A stretch of 64,000 nt of DNA. Origin: Phanerodontia chrysosporium. Lineage: Eukaryota > Basidiomycota > Agaricomycetes > Polyporales > Phanerochaetaceae. Of this stretch, positions 24,940-36,900 are shown piece after piece. Each line of letters begins with the position of its first letter. The first letter of the stretch is position 1. The DNA is taken from contig MJGA01000008.1 of NCBI GenBank assembly GCA_001910725.1, forward strand, positions 682,001-746,000, given 5' to 3'. The position numbers and the translations under genes were made by a program. The notes beneath the pieces are model-generated. The model had not been told where the DNA came from, ran no database searches, and worked only from the letters and a program-made list of their open reading frames with translations.

Positions 24940-25181
24940 CTTTGCTGTGTTCTGGAGCGGGAACGGCGGGAATACGGGCTAAACTGCAGGACGCAGTGAC
25001 TCTTTCGAGTAAGAGCTGACTTCTCAAATTTCCCGCATTTCGCGCACCGGGCGTCTATGTGCCCGATGTGGATCTCGATCACCCTCGAGCCGCGGTGAGC
25101 GCGAGTGCCTGGAGGAGAGAAAATGCGATTAAAAATACAAGCTCTAGGTCTACATTTTGCATCGTATCTAAATGAAGATTT

Positions 25182-28100
25182 TTATACACCGCTGCGGCCA
25201 ACAGCGCGGGTAACTGCGTTCCGGGGCAGTTCAGGCAGCGGCTTGCGGATCAGTTCAGCCTTGGGCGCAGGCAGGAAGCCGACTTCGACGAGCCAAGCAA
25301 TGTACTTGCCCATGAGGACATCGTCGACGGTGCCGTTCGTCTTCTCCATGTGCAGCGCGAGGAGATCGCGCATGTTTTGGTCGAGGAGCTCTGGCGCCTT
25401 CGTGCTCGTGGGCAGGTCGTCGAGCACAAAGTGCAGCAGCGGGAAGAGCGCGTTGTCCCCCACCTCCATGACGTGCCGCTCGAGCTGCCGGCGCCACTCG
25501 ATGTACTCGCACCGCTCGGTGCCGTAGCCGTACAGCGACAGTGCCGATAGGAAGTCGTTGAATGTCGGCCGTGGGTAGGCTGCAACGTGCAGGACGCTGA
25601 GGTGGTCGCGGGGTGCAGAGAGAGGGTACATGGCCGCGATGGCAGTCGACCGAGCGACATGGTCAACAGGAACCATGTTCACAGTGTTGTTGATGTCCGG
25701 AACGTGGCCAAGTTGAATGCAGCCCTTGACCATGCGCCAAATGAAGTCGTCCGTGTTCGTTACTGGCAACATCGTTTAGCACCCTGTCGTGGTTAACAAC
25801 GATTTCACTCACCAGCTGTCTCAGAGTCTCCGACAACGTAACCAGGACGAACGATGTGCCCGCTCAGACCCCTCTTTCCAGCCTCGAAAAGCAACTTCTC
25901 GGACACCCACTTGCTCTGACCGTACCCAGTCTTGAGCGTCGACCGCGCGCCCTCGAGGTCGTCGCTCTCGGGAATGCCGCCATGAGCATCAGACAACTGC
26001 ACGTAGTGTTCCGTGTCGATCGCCGACGTGGACGACACGAACACAAAGAACTTCGGCTTCGTCGCTGCAGCGAGGTCTACTGCAGTCAGCGTGCCGAGCA
26101 CGTTCGCCGCGCGCAGCTTCTCGTACGGGTACACCCAGTGCACGAGCGCGCCGTTGTGCACGACGGCGTCCGCCTCGCCCGCGACACGCGCCCACTCCTG
26201 CGCATCGAGCCCGAATTGTGGCTGGTCGAGGTCGCCCTTGACGACCTCCACGCGGCCGGCCGCGACCCAGTTCTCGTCCCAGACGCCGCGTCCGCTCGCC
26301 GCGTCGCGCAGGCGCTCGAGCGCAGCCTCGGAAGACTTGGCACGGACGAGACAGATGACCTTCTTGACGCGGGCCTCGTCGCGCAGGAGCTCGCGCAGGA
26401 CGAACGCACCAAGAAAGCCCGTCGCGCCGGTCAGGAAGACAGTGAGTGGACGCTCCTGATAGTCCGACGATACGCTCGGATACGACGGCGCGAGCTTGGC
26501 GAGGAGCGCCTCATAGTCCTGGGCGTACTCGATGCGCGCCGGCTGTGCTGCTGACGCATCTGCGGGAGCCTCGGTGGTGGTCGCAGTACCTTCAGCGACG
26601 AAGCCGAGATCGGCGTTGCGGAGACTATCAATGGCGGCAGCGAGGTCCTTAATCGTGGGCTTGTCGAAGACCAGACCGAGCGGTGCGTCGACAACGAACG
26701 CCTTGCGGATCTCGAAGATGAGACGGGTGGCGAGGATGGAGTGGCCGCCAAGGTCGAAGAAGTTCTCGTCAAGAGGGATCGGAGACGGTGCGTTGGGCAG
26801 AATGCGAGCCCAGATTGCCCGCATGGCCTCTTCGGTGGCAGTCGCGGCTGGGCCCTCTCGACGCGGCTCGGTGGCGACCTGTTGCGCGGTATCGGGGAAG
26901 GGAAGCGCTGGCTTGTCGATCTTGCCGTTGGGGTTAAGAGGCATGCGCTTGAGCGGGACGAACACTGATTCTGTTAGTACTATACGAGGGAACAATGCGA
27001 AATAGATGACATACAAGAAGGAATGCTGTGCTTGGGCAATTTCGTCTTCAGGTACTCCCTTATATCGCGAATGAGCCGCCTGTACTTGCGCATGATGCCA
27101 ACGACATTCTTGTCGTCCTCCTCGCCAATGTCGCTCGCGTACTCGTCCAGGCCCGGCCGTCGACGGGAACGAAGTAGCTCACGAGGATCTTCTCCTCGTC
27201 CTTGTCGCGCCGCACGAGCGTCACATTCTCGCGCACGAGCGGGTGTTGGCTCAGGTACGTGTCGATCTCCTTCAGCTCGATGCGGAACCCGCGGATCTTG
27301 ACCTGGTCGTCCGCGCGGCCCGTGCACTCCACGACGCCCGTCGGGAGGTAGCGGCCGAGGTCGCCCGAGCGGTACATGCGGTCGCGCACGCCCTTCCAGT
27401 ATTGCGCTGCAGGGCCCGAGAGCGTGTCCGCGCGCGGCGGCGCACCCTCTGCGAACCAGTTCTCGACAAACTTCTCTGCCGTCGCCTCTGCGTCGAGGTA
27501 GCCCTCCGCAAGGCCGCCCGAGCGCACATAGATCTCGCCAACTTCGCCGACGGCGCAGGGCACGCGCCGATCGTTCCGGTTCACGACGAGCAGCTGGACG
27601 TCGATCATGCCCTGTCCGGCGGGCATCACGTCCTTCTGCGTCGCGAGGAACGTGGGGTCCTCGGACACGCTGGGGATGAGGAAATACGACACCGCACGCT
27701 GCGTCTCTGTCGTGCCGTACATGTTGATGATGTTGACGTTCGCGGCGAGGGCCTGCAGGCGCAGACAGTCGCGCTTCGTCAGGATGTCGCCGACAAAGAA
27801 GGCGTTACGCAGCGACGGAATCTGGTGTGTCGCCTGTGCAGAGAGAAGCTGACCCATGGCAGGTGTCAAGTGCGTGACGGTGACTTCATTCTCAGCCATC
27901 CACTCCGCCAGGCGACCGGGCGTACCGATGTCGTCCGCAGTCGGCACATAGAGCTGTGCACCGAAGAAAAGAGGCGTGAACACTGCAGAAATGTCACTTT
28001 CGATACTCGTTGAAGATAACTATGCACGTACTGTCGCGTTGAATGGATCGTGGGCGATGCCGCTGAGCATCGTGAATCTTGAATGATCGCCCAAGCCGAA

Positions 28101-29620
28101 ACGTTCGCCCATCCAAGGGAAGAAGTGCGTCAAGCTGTAGTGCCTGCCGCGTACACCCTTCGGGATACCCGTGCTTCCGCTCGTGAACGACAGCGTGCCG
28201 ACGCTATCGGGACCGAGCACAACATCGGGATCAGTGTCTGCCAGAGCACGCTGAGGAGCAAGGAGGTCCTCCGACCCGTCAACGCTGCCACCAAGGATCT
28301 GCCCGTCCGGAAGCAGCTCCAGTGCTGGTACCTCGACGCGGATTTGCACTTCGTTCTGGATAAATTCGCGAACAGTGGGGCCGATCTTTCCTGCGCCCTT
28401 GAGCACGACAAGAGCACGCGGCTGAGCGACTTGAAGGTAGATGTTCTGCCTGTTCGGTGGATACGCGGGATCTGGAGTAGGACTTAAGTTGCAGTCATGG
28501 TAAAGGGGTGGCATACACGCACCTATGACTGAGAACGTCGCCCCTGCCTTCAGGATGGCCATGACAGCCACGACCAACTCCACGCTCCTGTAAGCATACA
28601 CCATGACAACCTCCTCCCTCTGTACACCTCCCTGCAGCAGGTGATGCGCGAGAATGTTCGATGCATGGCGGATTTGGCTGTAGGTGAAGGTGACCTTCTC
28701 CTGGCTCTCTAGGCTCTCGGATGGCAAACATTGTACGACACACGGCCGGTCGGGGAACTGCTTCGCGTTTGCGGAGAATATGTCCGGGATGGCACCCTTC
28801 CAGTCGCACCAGTTCAGGTCCGCGGTCGGGTCTGGGAGCAGTGCACGCTGGGCGGGCGTGAGCAACGGCACGGAGCCAACCTGCGCGAGCGGGCTGGCGG
28901 CAACCTTGCGCAGGAAGATCGAGAGCTGGTCGACAATGAAGTTGATGCGGTTCTGCGAGAATAGGAGCGAGTTGTAGATGATACGGAGCGAAACGTGCGG
29001 CGTGAGCGACGCGCGCGCGGTGGTCTCGGGCTGGCGCGTGACGAAGACGGTGAGGTCGGACGTGAGACCCGTCGTCCGCAGGTAGTTCTCCATGGGCTTA
29101 TCGGTCTCATCGAAGAACCGGACGCGGAAGAGAGGGCGCGAGCTGTCCACGCTGTCGGGCCTCTCCTTGTTCAAAGCGCGGACGATAGTTTCGTACGGGA
29201 CAGCATCTGCCTCTGCTTCCTTCTCGATTTGCTGCACCTTGCGCACCACTGTCCAGAAGGGGTCCGTAGGCTCGACTGGTATCCGCAACACGAGGGGATC
29301 CTGGGCCTGTGCAGATGAGGAGCCGATGATGAGGTCGGTCTCGCCAGTGTAGCGGTGAAGAAGAACGGAGAAAGCGGACAGCAGGAGTTGGAACGCAGAC
29401 GGAGTGTTGTGGCTTGGAACGTCCGCCTCTTCGTCGCCTTCATTTTCGTCGTAGAGTGCAAGCTTGAGCAGGCTGAGACATGTCTGCTCCGAGAGGTCTG
29501 CCGAGATGGCAGCTTCTACGAGCCTGTTTCCTCCCACTTGGCGCGGGTAGTCGGTGGGAGAGAGATATCAGGAAGGCTCTGGAGGCGCGACACGACGCGC
29601 TGAAGGCGAGCGTCGGCCAT
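25182..29620 (-). CDS. LYS2: L-2-aminoadipate reductase (Lys2)
   Basis: Catalyses ATP- and NADPH-dependent reduction of alpha-aminoadipate to its semialdehyde in fungal lysine synthesis; it needs a phosphopantetheinyl transferase (Lys5). Domain order: N-terminal condensation-like region (from [16 protein letters not shown]), adenylation domain ([43 protein letters not shown]), carrier domain with the phosphopantetheine serine in [12 protein letters not shown], and a reductase domain starting [13 protein letters not shown]. The start is at 29620. Three single-base losses must be allowed: at about 29556 (CCC for CCCC in the codons for LPTDYP), about 28041 (before the [10 protein letters not shown] motif) and about 27153 (GGG for GGGG at DGRGLDEYAS). 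All lie in strongly conserved stretches. Introns are few, for example after the HDPF motif and after KLPKHSIPS. Confidence 0.92.
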
Positions 29621-30909
29621 TTTGGTGAGAGGGGAATATGTGAGAGAGGGTGTGAGTTCGTCGCGTATGTGAAGCCATCTCAAAGCATCTCAATGACTCG
29701 GCCTCGGCGCCAATATAATTTTGCAGGGAATTGCCGCGTCGGCCGAGCTAAGCGCACCGCGAATTGACCACCATGATCCAGCCAAACTGTGTAGCATTCA
29801 AGTACACTGAGTTTGCAGTGGAACAGCACGCCTGCAATGCTGTTGTAGCACTCTACACATGGGCTATTGACTGGGCGAGGGGGGCCGCTAGCGCCCTTAC
29901 AATCTGCAAGCGTGTGGCGTTCCCTCCGGGTTAAATCACCTTTGTAACGGTCCAGGACCCACACGACAACATGTTGTACGCGCTACCTTGGTTTAAACAG
30001 CCTTAGAAGGAGAATACCCCACCAAACTCGTCCCATTTCAGGCTGTAAAGACCTGATCTGCGCCCCGGATGTCACAGCTGCTGTACCGATAGCCTAGTCT
30101 GAGTATCAGTAGTGGTGCGATTTGACATGAGGCGTTACATCAGTTCTAGGAGGGGTGGTAGCACTGACGCCAGACATATCGGGTCAGGAGGAGATTGAGA
30201 TACATCGTGCTATGCTGATAAATAAACATTTCAACTGCGTATTGCTTCGTATCATCAGGATATCTGCCGCTACCTTTGGAGTGCCATAACTCCAAGAACA
30301 CGGGAAGTTTTTACTGCGACCTGGGCGACGTCCGTCCTTGCGGCGTGTGTTTGTCCAAAAAGGCAAAGCCTTCGTGGCGGCCACGTGGGAAGCACATGTC
30401 GTCCAAGCCGCTGGGACGCCTACTGCTTACTCCGAGTCCTCCGGGCTTCCAGGAGTCAAGTTGGAGAATTCAACATCGTTGTCAGCAGCGTCCTTCCCTC
30501 CGACATGTTTCGTTTTGCACACAACCTTTACGGCATCAAATCATGCACACTCATGGTATCAGAAGACATCTCTGTAACACTCGGTTGCAGCGCTGTCATC
30601 ATCAAAGGTATCAGTGATCAGCCGCGTTCCCCAGGAGACTTACGCTTCTAGGTCTGTGCTCTGCACGCTATCACGGTGGCTTCAACCGCGCTGCATTGCT
30701 CATACGGGTCTCTTAACTCGGTTGTGCTCTTCGGGTTCTGATGGGGTTCACGTAATTGGGGAATTGATACGCGGAGCACTGAAACTGCGCTTGCAGGGCA
30801 CCTTTTGCAAGCTGTGCTATCGAGGACGAGAGTATAAACCCGCCTTACCAGTATGGGATTCCCTTAGGCTCGACGTCTCATCCTTGATCTTTTGTCTCTC
30901 CAACCTACG
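29621..30909. other. Intergenic region LYS2 to secreted-protein gene
   Basis: About 1.3 kb. It includes the LYS2 promoter (a TATA-like AATATAATTTTG near 29713) and the promoter of the gene starting at 30910 (GAGTATAAACCC at about 30830, roughly 80 bp upstream of its ATG). Several short overlapping ORFs at 30184-30660 show no family features and look like chance. Confidence 0.45.
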
Positions 30910-33900
30910 ATGTTCCTTCGCGGCCGGTCCGCTCTCATCGCTGCCTTCCTGTTTGTTGTCTCTGCCCGACAAACCTTGGCCGTCTGTAGTCTAGGTCAAA
31001 TCGGTTCGTGACCTCCTTTTTAGTATCATATTAAATCTCATGGTCAGTATGCGGGCGCAGCTGTTGGCTCCGAGATGGTAAGTCTGAGTCCTTTCCGTCT
31101 GTGTCTGCGTTGACCATGTACACCTTCACAGCTCCAGATGGTACGCCCAAGCTTGATGTGTCTGCGATCATGACCAACGTCTGCCTATACAGTTTACCGG
31201 ACCCGCTCGCGCCTTCGACGAATATAGCGGGTTCCTGATGGCGAACAACTGCAAACTCATCTCTCAGAATGGTATCACGCAAGCCACGAATCAAATGTGC
31301 AAGGGAGGATACAGTAAAGGCGCCTCCGTTACCTGCGATGGCAGCGGCAAGTGCGTGTGAGCTCGAGGTCCTCCTGGAGGACGTCGCTGATGTATTTTTG
31401 TTGGTGGCTTTCTGTCACAGTTTTCTAATTCCCTACGGTTTTATTCTCGTAAGCGCCCAGTAGGCGCCAGGGGTTAGGGTTATGGACTAGGGTTAGGACA
31501 GGCACGCGTCAGAACGCGGTCACGTGTTGGTCACGTGCTGGGAAAGGACTCAGAGTCATGTGAGGATCTTATCTTTATCTTATCTATGATGTAGACGCTC
31601 CGGTACAAGGGTATAGTAGGTAGCCGGACCCAGGGTCCGGGTAGTGTATTCTAGAATAGCGTAGAAGGTTCCGGACACATCCGGTACTCGGCTTTAGACT
31701 TTGCCGAGCCCGGAGTGTCTTGGCAAGTATCGCACCATCATCACGCCATCGCGCATGTGATGGGCAGTATCAAGGGTCTCGGGTAGTACCAGGGGTCCTC
31801 CCCTTCATGTATATATACCGGGCTCTGCTGGGCTTAAGTCCCCAGCATCATCTACCTCGTCTTTCACCCACTTCACTCGCACACTCGCAGTCAAGTCCAA
31901 CCCCACTCAAGCTACTAAGGTAAGTAGCGGGGTTTACTTTGACATTTAGATGATGCTATACCCCTTCGCGTCGACATCGGCCTTAAGGGCTTGATCGTCG
32001 TGCGCAGCGTGCTCGACGTCGTTGCCAGCGACGTCGGCACCTTTTACTACTTATAATCTTGCGTTCGCAGGTTCGTCTCTTCGATGCGCGGCTACCACCT
32101 GTAATAGGGGTAGTTCTTCATTCGTGGGGCTGGCGACTGAGGTCCACCTGTAAAAGGGGGCTGTATGTCATCGGCCATGGGGTCGCATGGGCATTACTCG
32201 TCGAATTATCGCGAGTGATGTTTGTGTAGGCGGGTTCGAAGCGCACATCGACCTGTAATAGGCGATGCTGTGCTCGGCCCGTCCGGAGACCTAAACGACT
32301 TGGGATCTGGGGGATACGTTGAGCCACCTGACAAGGGGCTTGACATGTTGAGACCCACCGTTGGACACGTGGCGCCAGGAGTGCGACCACGTGGGCGGGC
32401 TGTGCAATACAGCATGGGAATCTTCTTGCCGATCCACAGGCGTAAGTGGCCACGCGACGTGTGGGGTGTTGAGTCCACCGCAAGGTGACCGCATCTCCGG
32501 TACTGGATGACAAGCGGTAAGACGCTAGCATCTGGGAAGTCCGTGGAGATCGTAGCCGTAAGGTACGACAAACCATTTGCAGCGGGTGTGGAAACCCGAC
32601 TGAGATCTGAAACTCCCCCATCGCGCATGTGCAGAGAGATAATGGCATGCCGTAAACGACTCTACCCACGAATGCGCGCGCATCAAGATTCGAACCGCAG
32701 CAAGAGAGGGCTGGTAACCCTCATTTTTCTGAGCACTTTTCCTCCCATAAGTCGTACCTGTAAAAGGACGCTGGTTGATTATGTTATCACTAAGATGAAG
32801 TTCTACAACAAGACCATCATTGCCCGCAACGCCGCCGCCCCCTACCCCTCCCTTGCAGAGCGCATCTCGCTTCGCAAGGAGACCCAAGAAAAGGTCTACG
32901 AGGAGGTCAAGGAGAAGCTGGCCGAGATCGAGCGCCCCAAACAGCGCGAGAAGTATCTCCTCCAGCGCGAGCGTAACCGTCGCACCGTTACCCGCCCCGT
33001 CCCGAAGGCCGAGCAGGATCGCATCAACGAGGAGTTCGAGGAACGCCTCTGGGCGCTCGAACAGGCCTCCAGGCTCATCATGGAGATGAAGGCGCGCAAG
33101 CGTCTCGAGGACCGGATTTCGAATCCGGCTCCCTCACTCCTGAGTCGCCTGGGTCCCCCTCAGCACCTGTCTCAAGAAGAGGTCGAGGAGACATACGGGA
33201 ATGACGGCGACATGCAAGGCAAGGTCCCGAAAGAAGCCGGTCGTATACAGAAGTCGCACATCATTGATCGAACAAAAGAAATGATGAATTTGTTCAATGC
33301 GGTAAACCTTCGCTTGGTACCGCTCAGCGACCACCTCGTCGACATCGACAAGGTCGACAAGGAGCTAGGCGACGAAGTCTCGAAGTTACTCGTTGACTTC
33401 GAAGACTTATACGACCACTTCGACGAGAACAAGGGGAGAAAGAAGTTGAAGGGAAAGCATTACAGGTGGATTACGAGGGATCTAAAGAAAATAAAATATG
33501 TATCCTTCGAAAACTTTAGTACTCGATATGTAGAGATCGCAAGGGAGCTCGTCGCTCTCAACATCTCATTCGAATACTAAAGTCCACCTGTAACCCGATG
33601 TAATAAAAACTCCACCTGACACTGAACTTCTGTGTGATACATAAGAGTTTTCCTTACCTTCCAACTGTAAAAGTGGAAAGAATTTGTACTAACATACCTT
33701 TTGACTAAGAAACAATGGCCGACGCTGATCAAATCGCACAAATCAACTGGACCGAAATCAACTTGTCCTCGGACAATATTCAGCTCTCACACGAGACCAC
33801 GGTTCAGGCAATCTCCTCGGTCGCAGCACCAGAGGAGATATCGCAGAACCAAAGGATTTTCATTCAAGAATCGATCTACGCGGGGGTTGTCGAAGCCTCC

Positions 33901-36900
33901 CGTCAGAACGAGGCCCACGTGAGGCACCTATTCGATGGGTTCCTCAATATTTTTAACGGGGCTATGACAACGATTCTGGAGAAGGTGGACGAAGTCCGCG
34001 AAGAGCTGGTCGAAACCCAAAAAATCACCTATGTCCAGGAAGCCGCGCTGGAAAGCGTCAAGGGGATCACAGACAATGCGATCAAACAGTTGAACGCCCT
34101 CCCAGCCGGTATCGGTTCAGGAGGCGGTGCACCCGCTCGCCCTAAGTCCGCCCAACCGCCGCTCTTCTCAGGCGAGAAGTATACGACGAAGTTCGAGGAA
34201 TGGAAAAATCTGGTCGAACTTTGGAACAGCACCCAGGGCATCACGACGGACAAACAGCGCATAGTCAATGCGTTGTCCCTGTTGCGCGAACCAGCCCTGA
34301 AGCTGATGCAACCACTGTTGGACAAGAATGCCAAGGGCGAGGACATGGGCTCGGTCGACAACTTCTGGGCTAGTCTCCAGACGGTATACGGTCAAAAGGA
34401 TGTTACGCGCACGGCAACGAAGGACCTCGAGAAGCTACTCAACGACAAGTCGGCTCTTCAGAAGGATATCATCGACTACTTGGTTCGCTTCAAGGTACTC
34501 CTCGACAACAGCAGCAAGCCGTTCACGGATGCGCACATGATTAACAAACTGTACGACAACGTCGAGGAGAAGCTGGGCATCTTCGTGCTGGGTCGCGGTC
34601 GCTCGAGTTGGCCTACAACTGCGTCGGAATTCATGACGTATCTCGTTGAGGCATACAAGGAACTCTACCCCGACCGCGCAGCGACGCACATCTTCAGCAA
34701 GGGAAACTCGCACGGCTCGGGTTCTACACCGGACCCGAATGCTATGGACATCAGCGTGGCTCAGACGGGCAGGGGCAAAGGCAAGGGGAAACAACAGGCG
34801 AATTCTCAGGAAGCCAAGAAGGTTTCCACTCCCTGCGCCATTTGCACCGAGCTGAAGAAGTTCGCGCGTGCTAAAACGCACGTGACTTCGGACTGCTTCT
34901 CGCTCAAGGACCAAAAGCCGCAATAGTCCTCTGGTAACAACAACAACGGCAAGGCCTCCTCCTCGAGCGGGGGGAGTAATAATCAAGGAAAAGGCAAGAA
35001 CGCAGCGGCAATCGCCGCCAAGAAGAACTCCTTCAATCAAGCGAAGGCCAGGATGGCCGAATTGGAGAAGGAGATCGCGGGACTCGAGGCCGACGACGAA
35101 ATCGTCATCAATGCGGCCCATATCCACGAATGGACGGAGGAAGACGAGAAGGAGTTGAAACAGACTCCCTCCCAGGAACCCGTTGATGAGCGGGAAGCTA
35201 GGCGTGCACGTATGAGGGCCCGAGCTGCTAAATACGCGAAATCGTCTGACCGTAAAGTGGATTTTCTCAACGACCTGTAGTGGATCCCTGCGTCCTACAG
35301 GTTAATAACGCTGATCATGTACCCACGGCCGAGTCTACACTGGATGTAGATAGAGTAATTGACATTGATGTATTGAACGTCTCGCGTAATAAATCATTAT
35401 CGTTCAAACTTCCTATTACTCTGTGGGTATATGGTAAAAAAGCGCAGGCAGAAGCCCTGGTTGATTCAGGCGCCACGACGAGTTTCATCAATCACATCTT
35501 CGTCGAAAAGAACAATCTGGTAACTATTAAGTTGGCAAATCTGTATGAAGTAAAAAATGCGGATGGAACGATCAATAAAGCAGGACGAATCACTCACGCC
35601 CTGCGAGCCTACTTGGAAATTGGAACACACAAACACACCCAGTACTTGCTCGTGACGGATTTGCACGACAAAGACATGTACATAGGGTACAAGTTCCTAC
35701 ACCGGCATAACCCAGAAATCGACTGGGCAAAAGGCAATTGGGAGTTCACCAGATGTCCTGAATCATGCAAAGTCTCCAGCATGGCACAGAAAGTCCAAGC
35801 CCTCGACATCGAAATCGGCAATGACGAGGAGCTGGCAGAGCTCGAACCAGAGCAACCTTGGGAATCCTCACTGGACGATATTGGAGAAGAGGATATTCCC
35901 CACCACATCAACTGGGTTGATTTCAGTAACCCAGAGGAACGAATGCAAGCCGAGGCTGTCGCTGACATCCTGGAAAAGGATGACGACGATACAGTCGACA
36001 CCTCGCAATGGAAATCACAGGTACCGAGTTGGGTCCACAAATTCGAAAGCGTATTCAGTAAGACCAAGTCTGAACGCATGCCCACCCACAAGCCATGGGA
36101 CCATGCCATCGAATTTGAGGAAGGAGCTAAATTGCCCCCAATCGGAAAGGTGTACCCACTGGACCAGAGACAACGCTCGTCTTTCGACGAGTGGATTCGT
36201 GAGGAACGCCGAAAAGGCTACATTGAAGAGTCGAAGTCACCCATCGCTGCATCATTCTTTTTCGTAAAGAAAGCCGATGGCAGTTTGCGGCCTTGCATGG
36301 ATTACCGCCCCTTGAACGGAATTACAAAGAAGAACCGTTATCCTATCCCTCGCATCGCCGATTTAATCGACGCACTATCTCAGGCATCGATATTCACAAA
36401 AATCGACCTTCGCTGGGGATATAACAATGTCCGCATCAAGGAAGGTGACGAGTGGAAAACGGCTTTTGTAACCAAGGACGGTTTATTCCAGGCCAAAGTT
36501 ATGTACTTTGGATTCGCAAACGCACCGGCAACATTCCAGAATATGATGAACAACATTTTCGAAGACCTTATCCGTCAAGGAAAGGTTATGGTCTATCTCG
36601 ACGATATCCTCATCTTCGGCAACGACCGCGAGGAACATCGAAAGATCGTACACGAAGTGTTGCAGCGACTGGAAGACAACGACCTCTTCGCAAAGGCAGA
36701 AAAGTGTCTATTCGAGAAGGACAAGCTCGCCTATCTCGGCATGATTATATCCAAGAATCATGTAGAAATGGACCCTGCTAAAGTCACAGGCGTAACGGAG
36801 TGGCCCGTACCGACCAAGGTCAAGCACGTTCAGGCATTCCTTGGATTCGCGAATTTCTATCGCAGGTTTATTAAAGACTTTGCGAAGATCACGAAGCCAC

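Noticed and set aside
31720..31923. 67-aa ORF (MASIAPSSRHRA...) found in all three LTRs
   Set aside because: It spans the TATA box and predicted transcript start, so it cannot be translated from the element RNA as a unit; its presence three times only reflects LTR identity.
32680..32710. tRNA B-box-like GGTTCGAATC on the minus strand of the leader (also near 5320)
   Set aside because: No matching A box, acceptor stem or cloverleaf could be drawn around it.
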